This document shows positions 14,482 through 19,857 of a stretch of DNA of 19,857 bases, piece by piece. Numbering within the stretch: the first letter of the stretch is position 1; every line of letters begins with the position of its first letter. The stretch lies in contig CAYUYM010000041.1 of NCBI GenBank assembly GCA_964449305.1, positions 1 to 19,857 on the forward strand, given 5' to 3'. The stretch is from CAYUYM01 sp964449305 (GTDB lineage Bacteria > Bacteroidota > Ignavibacteria > SZUA-365 > CAYQST01). A program made the position numbers and the translations under genes. The notes under the pieces were generated by a model that had not been told where the DNA came from, made no database searches, and saw only the letters and a list, made by a program, of their open reading frames with translations.

Positions 14482-15645
14482 TCAGCGCAGGGCGATGCGG
14501 CTCGTGTGGGTCAGCAATCCATGGGCGTCGAGCAGATCGACGAGGTACAGGCCCGGGGGGCAGTGGGAGGGAAGCGTGATCGTCGTGCCGCCATGAGACG
14601 GTGCCTGAAGGACCCGGCGCCCGAGGATGTCGCGGACCACGATGGTCGCGGTCGTGGCCGGGGCGTCAATGGTGAAGCGCCCCGTCGTGGGATTCGGGAA
14701 CACCGCCGGGGACAGGCCGGCCGCGGGCGGGTTGTCCATGCCGGTGGTCATGCCTTCGATGGCCTTGTCATAGTATACGGCGACGGGGCTGGCGAACTGA
14801 TGGTCCGAGTAGCTCCACATCATCGCATAGTTGCGGGCACCGGCCCGCCAGAGGATGTGCCTGCCGATCGGCCACACCCGCCCCTGGGACAATCCGAACG
14901 CCTGGAGCAGCGCGTCCGGTGCAGGCTGTCCGCCGAGGAAGAGGCTGTCCACCACCGTCACCATGCGCTTCATGAGGAGGGCGGGGAAGGACACCGGGCC
15001 GCCACCCGCCGTCGGCATGGTGAGTGTGCCCCAGCCCACCACGCTGTCCACCTGCGTGTAGTGCTGGCGCTTCAGCCCGGGCATGTTCGTGATGCCGTAG
15101 AGACCGAGTGTCAGGCGGAAGCTGGCCTCGCGGATGAAGCTGGATGTGCTCGTCGTTCCGTGGGTCATCGGAAAGGGGATGATGCTGCGAGGCGTGGCAT
15201 AGACGCCGTCCCGGGCATCGAAGTTGAGGCTGTCGAGGGGGTTGCCGGTCAGGTCGCCGATGCTGTAGGGCTGGTCGGCAATGCTGATGCCGAGGGCCAC
15301 GAAGCCGGCATCCGTGACGGCCTGGGCCTCCTCATAGAACAACCCGCGGCTCATGGCGAAGGTGTCGAACAACTGCGTGGCAAAGAAGCTGGCGTCGGGG
15401 AAGGCGGGATTCGACTTCGTCTCGAAGAAGTTGACTCCCATGCCCGCCGGCGTCAGCGTGGAGTAATCCCACACTTGGGCCTGCCCTTCCGTCGGAGAGG
15501 GGGTGGTGACGTTGGCGAAGGACAGGGTGTCGTTCCCTGCCAGCCAGGCGAAATTGGTGCGTGTGATGACAAGCGGCGTCTGCGCAAGGGCCGTGACCGT
15601 GCCGCACAGGACGATGAGAAGAACAAGCGGTCGCCAATGATGCAT
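14482..15645 (-). CDS. T9SS type A sorting-domain protein (exported)
   Basis: 387 residues from the ATG at 15645, chosen because AAGGAAA lies upstream and a signal peptide starts there (MHHWRPLVLLIVLCGTVTA, LA-Q cleavage at about 22). The mature part begins TPLVITRTNFAWLAGNDTLSF and continues with a mixed, beta-rich body of unknown family (YSIGDLTGNPLDSLNFD, KRMVTVVDSLFLGG). Residues about 312-387 form a T9SS type A sorting domain: VFPNPTTGRFTIDAP, TIVVRDILGRRVLQ, CPPGLYLVDLLD, ending SRIALR. So it is secreted through T9SS and probably anchored or released at the cell surface. It is a single-gene unit, with its promoter at 15720-15748 and a strong terminator at 14419-14455. It shares the export route, but not obvious sequence outside the sorting domain, with the giant protein at 3941-10165. 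Confidence 0.88.
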   Translation of the reverse strand: MHHWRPLVLLIVLCGTVTALAQTPLVITRTNFAWLAGNDTLSFANVTTPSPTEGQAQVWDYSTLTPAGMGVNFFETKSNPAFPDASFFATQLFDTFAMSRGLFYEEAQAVTDAGFVALGISIADQPYSIGDLTGNPLDSLNFDARDGVYATPRSIIPFPMTHGTTSTSSFIREASFRLTLGLYGITNMPGLKRQHYTQVDSVVGWGTLTMPTAGGGPVSFPALLMKRMVTVVDSLFLGGQPAPDALLQAFGLSQGRVWPIGRHILWRAGARNYAMMWSYSDHQFASPVAVYYDKAIEGMTTGMDNPPAAGLSPAVFPNPTTGRFTIDAPATTATIVVRDILGRRVLQAPSHGGTTITLPSHCPPGLYLVDLLDAHGLLTHTSRIALR

Positions 15646-15719
15646 GATGGTTTCCTTCGATGGTGAAAAATGGCGCAGGCTGGAGGCCTGGGTGTGCGAA
15701 TGCAAGAGACGTGTTGCGG

Positions 15720-15748
15720 CAAATTACGGTTTTTTTCGCGTATTCAAA
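15720..15748 (-). promoter_or_regulatory. Likely Bacteroidota-type promoter of the second T9SS gene
   Basis: On the minus strand TTTG (15748-15745) is followed after 18 bases by TAATTTG (15726-15720). This is close to the Bacteroidota pattern TTTG-N(17-23)-TAnnTTTG, with one base fewer inside the -7 box. The leader to the ATG at 15645 would be about 65-70 bases. A run of seven A (15736-15730) lies in the spacer. Confidence 0.45.
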
Positions 15749-15757
15749 CAGCTGTTT
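15746..15757. promoter_or_regulatory. Perfect 12-bp palindrome, candidate operator
   Basis: AAACAGCTGTTT is a perfect palindrome in the 204-base divergent intergenic region between the second T9SS gene and the SulP gene. It overlaps the proposed -33 TTTG of the T9SS gene, a usual place for a repressor or activator site. The binding protein is unknown. Confidence 0.45.
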
Positions 15758-15800
15758 CCATCGACATCTGTGGTTCCATCGCATTCCAGCGGAATTGTGC

Positions 15801-15808
15801 TACCTTTC
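15801..15808 (+). promoter_or_regulatory. Possible promoter element of the SulP gene
   Basis: TACCTTTC followed by G matches TAnnTTTG at seven of eight positions and lies about 42 bases before the ATG at 15850. The upstream TTTG box is not clear. Confidence 0.25.
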
Positions 15809-15849
15809 GGCAACGAGGAATCCGTCCCAAATCGAAGGTTCTCATTCCC

Positions 15850-17607
15850 ATGCTTCGCCCCAAGTTTTTCACCACCATGAAGGAGTACACGCGGCAGCTC
15901 TTCATGGCCGATCTGTTTGCCGGCATCACGGTGGGGGTGGTCGCCCTCCCGCTGGCCATGGCCTTCGGCATCGCCTCCGGTGTGGATCCCGCGCGCGGCC
16001 TGTTCACCGCCATCGTCGCCGGGTTCATCATCTCCTTCCTCGGCGGCAGCCGCGTCCAGATCGGCGGCCCGACAGGGGCCTTCATCATCATCGTCGCTGC
16101 CATCGTGGAGCGCTACGGCTACGACGGCCTGGTCTACACCACCATCATCGCCGGCGTGCTGCTCATCATCTTCGGCCTGACGCGCATGGGCGTCCTCATC
16201 AAGTTCATCCCCTTCCCCGTCACCACGGGCTTCACCACCGGCATCGCCGTGGTCATCTTCTCCACGCAGATCAAGGATCTCCTCGGCCTGCAAATGGGGG
16301 CCGTCCCGGCGGACTTCATCGAGAAGTGGTGGGAGTTCGGGCGGCACATCACCACGGTGCAGCCGGCCGCTGCGGGCATCGGCATCCTCACCATCCTCAC
16401 CATTGTCCTGGTCCGAAGATTCTTTCCCCGGCTGCCCAACATGCTCATCGGCATGGCTGTGGCCACGGGCGTGGCCATGCTGTTCCAGCTCGATGTGGCC
16501 ACCATCGGCTCGCGCTTCGGTGACCTGCCCCGCACACTGCCCGCCCCGAACTTCCCGTCCTTCGACGTCACGAAAATCCGTGAGCTCGTGTCGCCGGCGT
16601 TCACCGTGGCCATCCTCGCCGCCATCGAATCCCTCCTCTCGGCCACCGTGGCCGATGGCATGATCGGCGGGCGGCACCGCTCCAACATCGAGCTCGTGGC
16701 GCAGGGTGCGGCCAACATCGCCTCCGCCATCTTCGGCGGCATCCCCGCCACAGGCGCCATCGCGCGGACGGCGACCAACGTGAAGAGCGGGGCGAAGACA
16801 CCCGTGGCCGGCATGATCCACGCGGTCACGCTCGCGCTGCTCCTGCTCCTGCTCGCGCCGCTCGCCAAGGCCATCCCGCTCGCCGCGCTTGCAGGCATCC
16901 TTGTGGTGGTCGCCTACAACATGAGCGAACTGGACCGCTTCATCGGTCTGTTCAAGGCGCCCAAGTCCGATCTCGCCGTGCTCCTCGTCACCTTCCTGCT
17001 CACCGTGCTTGTGGACCTCACGGTGGCCGTGCAGATCGGCCTCGCCCTCGCCGGCGTGCTCTTCATCCGGCGCATGTCGGAGATCGCCAATGTGGGCGTG
17101 CTCTCCAATGAGCTCACCGAGCAGGAGGAACTCGCCGTCGATCCCAACGCCATCGACAAGCGCGACGTGCCCCATGGGGTGGAGGTGTTCGAGATCTACG
17201 GCCCGTTCTTCTTCGGCGCCGCCGACAAGTTCAAGGAGACCGCCAAGTCCGTGTTCGGCACCGTGCGTGTCGTGATCCTTCGCATGCGCTCCGTGCCGGC
17301 CATCGATGCCACGGGCATCCATGTCCTGCGCGAGTTCCTCCACAGCACACGCCGGCACGATGTGCAGCTCATCCTCTCCGGCGTGCACGCGCAGCCGGTC
17401 TTCGCCCTGCAGCGCGACGGGTTGTGGGACGAGATTGGTGAGGAGAACATCTTCGGCCACATCGACGACGCCCTTGATCGCGCCCACGACATCCTGCAGC
17501 TCCCGCGTGCACCGCGCCCGGGGCCCTTCGTGGCCACCGTGTCGCGTGAGAAGACCCGGGAGGAGCATGGCGACACACCTGCTGCCGACGGACCGGCCTC
17601 CAGGTGA
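15850..17607 (+). CDS. SulP-family anion permease with C-terminal STAS domain
   Basis: 585 residues from the ATG at 15850. The frame is open back to 15670, but residues before MLRPKFFTTM look like leader sequence; an ATG at 15877 is a further alternative, and no strong ribosome site decides. Conserved SulP features: LFAGITVGVVALPLAMAFG (22-40), IGGPTGAFIIIVAA (71-84), FPVTTGFTTGIAVVI (122-136), VAILAAIESLLSATVADGM (253-271, with the core Glu 260), GGIPATGAIARTATNVKSGAKTP (296-318). About 12-14 hydrophobic segments end near 405. The STAS domain (about 438-550) has PAIDATGIHVLREFL (483-497) with the conserved D-x-T-G. It moves inorganic anions such as sulfate or bicarbonate, or perhaps dicarboxylates, across the inner membrane; the substrate cannot be read from sequence. 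A hydrophilic tail follows. No carbonic anhydrase or sulfate-assimilation gene is adjacent. Confidence 0.93.
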   Translation: MLRPKFFTTMKEYTRQLFMADLFAGITVGVVALPLAMAFGIASGVDPARGLFTAIVAGFIISFLGGSRVQIGGPTGAFIIIVAAIVERYGYDGLVYTTIIAGVLLIIFGLTRMGVLIKFIPFPVTTGFTTGIAVVIFSTQIKDLLGLQMGAVPADFIEKWWEFGRHITTVQPAAAGIGILTILTIVLVRRFFPRLPNMLIGMAVATGVAMLFQLDVATIGSRFGDLPRTLPAPNFPSFDVTKIRELVSPAFTVAILAAIESLLSATVADGMIGGRHRSNIELVAQGAANIASAIFGGIPATGAIARTATNVKSGAKTPVAGMIHAVTLALLLLLLAPLAKAIPLAALAGILVVVAYNMSELDRFIGLFKAPKSDLAVLLVTFLLTVLVDLTVAVQIGLALAGVLFIRRMSEIANVGVLSNELTEQEELAVDPNAIDKRDVPHGVEVFEIYGPFFFGAADKFKETAKSVFGTVRVVILRMRSVPAIDATGIHVLREFLHSTRRHDVQLILSGVHAQPVFALQRDGLWDEIGEENIFGHIDDALDRAHDILQLPRAPRPGPFVATVSREKTREEHGDTPAADGPASR

Positions 17608-17618
17608 TTCCACACCTG
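17601..17618 (+). terminator. Small hairpin overlapping the SulP stop codon
   Basis: CAGGTG (17601-17606) pairs with CACCTG (17613-17618) around ATTCCA, spanning the TGA stop. A six-bp stem without a T run, so only a weak candidate for a transcript end or an mRNA-stability element. Confidence 0.25.
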
Positions 17619-17656
17619 CAACGGAACTTCGCGCGGAATCCGGCGTAGAAATTCCC

Positions 17657-17664
17657 GATATTTG
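17657..17664 (+). promoter_or_regulatory. Possible -7 promoter box of the beta-barrel gene
   Basis: GATATTTG matches TAnnTTTG at seven of eight positions, 28 bases before the ATG at 17692. The leader holds the direct repeat CAGGTCAT at 17665-17672 and 17681-17688. Confidence 0.35.
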
Positions 17665-17691
17665 CAGGTCATCACCACAACAGGTCATTTC

Positions 17692-18336
17692 ATGAAACGC
17701 ATTCTCCTCCCGCTCGCGCTTGTGCTCTCCCTCACATCACTTCACGCCCAGGAGCAGACACTCTTCTCCGGGAAGATCGACATCGGCGGCTATGGCGGCC
17801 CGATGGTCCAGTTCACAAGCGTCGACAACAAGCTCGGCGTGTTCGTCGGCGGCTACGGCGCCCTCCTCATCGACCACACCATCGGCCTCGGCCTCGGTGG
17901 CTGGGGACTGGTGAACGACATCAAGGCCGGATATGACGCGCAGGACTGGTACAAGTCCTCCACCACGTGGCCGTATCAGGATCTGTACTACGAAATCGGC
18001 TACGGTGGCGGCATCATCGAGTATGTGAACAACTCCGATGCGCTTCTCCACGTCACCGGGCGCGTGCTCATCGGCGGTGGCGCGGTGAACTACCGGTACA
18101 GCATGTGGAACAACTACGGCAACTACCGCGACTACGAGCGGCCCGACATCGACTCCGACATCTTCTTCGTGGTCGAGCCCTCCGTCCAGATCGAGATGAA
18201 CATCACAGGCTGGATGCGTGCACAGATCGGTGCCGGCTACCGCTTCGTCAACGGCATCGATCAGCTTGTCGGCGTCACCGACAAGGATCTGACGGGGCCG
18301 TCGGGCATGCTCACCTTCAAGTTCGGCACGTTCTGA
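17692..18336 (+). CDS. Outer-membrane beta-barrel protein, function unknown
   Basis: 214 residues from the ATG at 17692 (a TTG at 17662 would add ten residues ahead of the signal peptide and is less likely). Signal peptide MKRILLPLALVLSLTSLHA with cleavage before Q20. The mature part has alternating short strands rich in Gly and aromatics: KIDIGGYGGPMVQFTSV, LGVFVGGYGALLI, IGLGLGGWGLV, DLYYEIGYGGGIIEYV, LLHVTGRVLIGGGAVNY, DIFFVVEPSVQIEMNITGWM, AQIGAGYRFV and a last strand LTFKFGTF with terminal Phe, the usual Bam-recognised end of outer-membrane proteins. About eight to ten strands, so a small barrel. No T9SS domain. It follows SulP on the same strand but has its own possible promoter; the specific role is not recognisable. 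Confidence 0.85.
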   Translation: MKRILLPLALVLSLTSLHAQEQTLFSGKIDIGGYGGPMVQFTSVDNKLGVFVGGYGALLIDHTIGLGLGGWGLVNDIKAGYDAQDWYKSSTTWPYQDLYYEIGYGGGIIEYVNNSDALLHVTGRVLIGGGAVNYRYSMWNNYGNYRDYERPDIDSDIFFVVEPSVQIEMNITGWMRAQIGAGYRFVNGIDQLVGVTDKDLTGPSGMLTFKFGTF

Positions 18337-18375
18337 CCCCGCGCGTTTTTTCTTGACAGACAGGTCTGAAACGAA

Positions 18376-18406
18376 GGAAGGGACATCGCCATGCGATGTC
18401 CCTTCC
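18376..18406 (-). terminator. Strong perfect hairpin between convergent genes
   Basis: GGAAGGGACATCGC (18376-18389) is a perfect inverted complement of 18393-18406, with the three-base loop CAT. On the minus strand it is followed by TTCGTTTC, so it most likely ends the Na+ pump transcript, whose last stop is at 18430. The plus-strand beta-barrel gene ends 39 bases before it and may use it too, although no T run follows in that direction. Confidence 0.75.
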
Positions 18407-18429
18407 GCGTTGAAGAGGGGTTGTGTGTC

Positions 18430-19560
18430 TCAGCCGAGGATGGCGAGGAGGATGCCGGCCGCGATGGCGGTGCCGATGACGCCGGCGACGTTGGGCCCCA
18501 TGGCGTGCATCAACAGGTAGTTGTGGGGGTTGTATTCCTGCCCCACGTTGTGCGACACGCGTGCGGCCATGGGAACGGCCGACACGCCGGCGGAGCCGAT
18601 GAGTGGATTGATCTTGCCACCGCTGAGGCGGTACATGATCTTGCCCACAAGGAGGCCGCCGACGGTGGAGAACCCGAAGGCCACCACGCCCAGTGACATG
18701 ATCTTCAGCGTCTCCATCTTGAGAAACACCTCGGCGCCCATGGTCATGCCCACGCAGGTGCCGAGGAAGAAGGTGACGATGTTGATGAGCTCGTTCTGGG
18801 CCATGTTGGTCAGGCGTTCCACCACACCGCTTTCGCGAAGCAGATTGCCGCCCATGAGCATGGCGATGAGCGGGGCCGCCGGTGGCACCATGAACACACC
18901 GACCACGGTGACGACGAGCGGGAAGATGATCTTCACCTTCTTGGACACGGGTTTGGGCGTATCCATCACCACCATGCGCTCCTTCTGCGTGGTGAGGAGG
19001 CGCATGAGTGGAGGTTGGATGAGCGGCACAAGGGCCATGTAGGAGTAGGCCGCCACGGCGATGGGGCCGAGGAGATGCGGCGCCAGCTTCAGCGTGAGGA
19101 AGATGGCCGTCGGTCCGTCGGCGCCGCCGATGATGCCGATCGCTGCCGCTTCCTGAAGGTTGAAGCCGAGAAGGACGGCGGTGAGAAGTGCCGTGAAGAC
19201 ACCGAACTGCGCCGCCGCACCGAGGAGGAAGGTCTTGGGATTGGCAAGGAGAGGACCGAAGTCCGTCATCGCCCCGATGCCGAGGAAGATCAGTGGCGGG
19301 AAGATCTCAAGCTCGATGCCTTTCGACAGGTAGTAGTACAGTCCACCGATCTGATCGCCAACCGGCGGGACCAGCAGGCCGTTTCCCGGCAGATTGGCCA
19401 GAAACGCACCGAGGCCGATCGGCAGGAGAAGCAGCGGCTCGAAGCCACGACGGATGGCGAGGTAGATCAGGACCGCAGCGACAACAAGCATCGCCGCCTG
19501 CCCCCAGGTCATCGACCAGAAGCCCATCCCATTGATGAATTTCATGAATTGTTCGAACAT
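18430..19560 (-). CDS. Sodium-translocating decarboxylase, beta subunit (OadB/MmdB/GcdB family)
   Basis: 376 residues. ATG at 19560 with GGAG following directly on the TAG stop of the biotin carrier, nine bases upstream. This membrane subunit decarboxylates carboxy-biotin and pumps Na+ out of the cell. Motifs: PIGLGAFLANLPGNG (47-61), AIGIIGGADGPTAIFLTLKLAP (140-161) with Asp 148 in the position of the essential intramembrane Asp (D203 in Klebsiella OadB), YSYMALVPLIQPP (172-184) with the conserved Tyr region, INPLIGSAGVSAVPMAARVS (317-336) and NYLLMHAMGPNVAGVIGTAIAAG (347-369). About ten hydrophobic segments; normal family length. The acid substrate (oxaloacetate, methylmalonyl-CoA or glutaconyl-CoA) is set by the alpha subunit, which is outside the window, so no gene symbol is given. 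Last gene of its operon, ended by the hairpin at 18376-18406. Confidence 0.95.
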   Translation of the reverse strand: MFEQFMKFINGMGFWSMTWGQAAMLVVAAVLIYLAIRRGFEPLLLLPIGLGAFLANLPGNGLLVPPVGDQIGGLYYYLSKGIELEIFPPLIFLGIGAMTDFGPLLANPKTFLLGAAAQFGVFTALLTAVLLGFNLQEAAAIGIIGGADGPTAIFLTLKLAPHLLGPIAVAAYSYMALVPLIQPPLMRLLTTQKERMVVMDTPKPVSKKVKIIFPLVVTVVGVFMVPPAAPLIAMLMGGNLLRESGVVERLTNMAQNELINIVTFFLGTCVGMTMGAEVFLKMETLKIMSLGVVAFGFSTVGGLLVGKIMYRLSGGKINPLIGSAGVSAVPMAARVSHNVGQEYNPHNYLLMHAMGPNVAGVIGTAIAAGILLAILG

Positions 19561-19569
19561 GCCGGTCTC

Positions 19570-19857
19570 CTATTTGTAGGTCAGAAGCACCTGGCCCTGC
19601 TCGATGACGTCCTTCACCTTGACATTGATCTTGTTGATGACACCTGCCCGCGGTGAGGAGATGTTCGTCTTCATCTTCATGGCCTCGACCACGAGCACCA
19701 CGGCGCCCTCGTCGACGGTGTCACCCTCGGAAACGAGGATTTCCATCACGGTGCCGTTGATCGGAGAGTGAAGATCGTTGCCGTTGCCGGTCGCTGCCGG
19801 TCCCGCGGCGGGTTTCCTTCCAGGCAGGGGGGTGCTCACGGGCGTGACGTAGCTGTC
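19570..19857 (-). CDS. Biotin carboxyl carrier subunit of the sodium-pumping decarboxylase (partial)
   Basis: The frame is open from the window edge (95 codons visible, beginning DSYVTP) to the TAG at 19570. A GTG at 19839 could start an 89-residue protein, but the upstream codons are open and the family usually has 120-150 residues, so the N-terminus most likely lies outside the window. A Pro/Ala/Gly-rich linker (GRKPAAGPAATGNG) leads into a biotinyl domain: LHSPINGTVMEILVSEGDTV, VVLVVEAMKMKTNISSP with the biotinylated Lys in EAMKM, AGVINKINVKVKDVIEQGQVLLTYK. It carries CO2 from the carboxyltransferase to the beta subunit encoded nine bases downstream. The carboxyltransferase gene is expected just beyond the edge. 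Confidence 0.9.
   Translation of the reverse strand, partial: DSYVTPVSTPLPGRKPAAGPAATGNGNDLHSPINGTVMEILVSEGDTVDEGAVVLVVEAMKMKTNISSPRAGVINKINVKVKDVIEQGQVLLTYK

Noticed and set aside
14078..14596. 172-codon plus-strand frame crossing the long hairpin and the terminator
   Set aside because: It runs through an intrinsic terminator and into the antisense of the T9SS sorting domain, and has no recognisable protein features.
15724..17688. A 654-codon minus-strand frame over the SulP gene
   Set aside because: Its sequence is low-complexity Asp/Glu/Gly/His, the mirror of transmembrane codons; SulP motifs on the plus strand are unambiguous.
18353..18368. TTGACA overlapping the inverted repeat CAGAC-AG-GTCTG, resembling a promoter with a TetR-type operator
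   Set aside because: It sits between the ends of two convergent genes and no believable gene starts downstream on either strand, so a promoter role is not supported.

Overview
The window (19,857 bases, GC-rich, roughly two thirds G+C by eye) looks like chromosome from a member of the Bacteroidota/Chlorobiota superphylum, most likely an Ignavibacteria- or Kapaibacteria-like lineage. The reasons are two proteins ending in type IX secretion (T9SS type A) sorting domains of the 'NHPNP...T.I.YE' / 'FPNPTTGRF' kind, one of them a very large 'choice-of-anchor D' (ASH-repeat) protein, combined with high GC and with clear Shine-Dalgarno sequences at several genes. This placement is inference; there is no rRNA or other marker gene here.

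Layout. 1-1404 (minus): the N-terminal part of a TfoX/Sxy-like protein, downstream of a secreted protein built from three copies of an ~85-95-residue module. 1405-1809: gene-free. 1810-3870 (plus): a PD-(D/E)XK-like nuclease domain fused to a Schlafen-group-3/DUF2075 helicase, visibly lower in GC than everything around it and therefore a likely horizontally acquired, possibly defence-related gene. 3941-10165 (plus): the 2,074-residue T9SS cargo with signal peptide, Asp-box propeller, 14 ASH-like domains, a cohesin-like module and a sorting domain. 10351-11040 (plus): a small exported protein of 43-residue repeats. 11104-14030 (minus): a DHFR/RibD-C-like reductase, a lipoprotein, and a two-gene operon of a WYL regulator and a DUF1801 (YdhG-like) protein. 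14031-14481: non-coding, holding a long imperfect hairpin (14253-14371) and a Rho-independent terminator. 14482-15645 (minus): a second T9SS cargo. 15850-17607 (plus): a SulP anion permease with STAS domain. 17692-18336 (plus): an outer-membrane beta-barrel protein. 18430-19857 (minus): the beta subunit and biotin carrier of a sodium-pumping decarboxylase, the latter running off the window.

How they fit together. Most of the coding capacity is envelope or export related: five or six proteins carry signal peptides, two go through T9SS, and two are inner-membrane transport systems (SulP and the Na+ pump). The other genes are small cytoplasmic housekeeping or accessory genes. I found no rRNA, tRNA, CRISPR array, insertion sequence or prophage gene. 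The items most worth a second look are the nuclease-helicase gene, the alternating cysteine/VG domain pattern in the giant protein, the 119-nt hairpin at 14253-14371, and the palindrome overlapping the promoter at 15746-15757.
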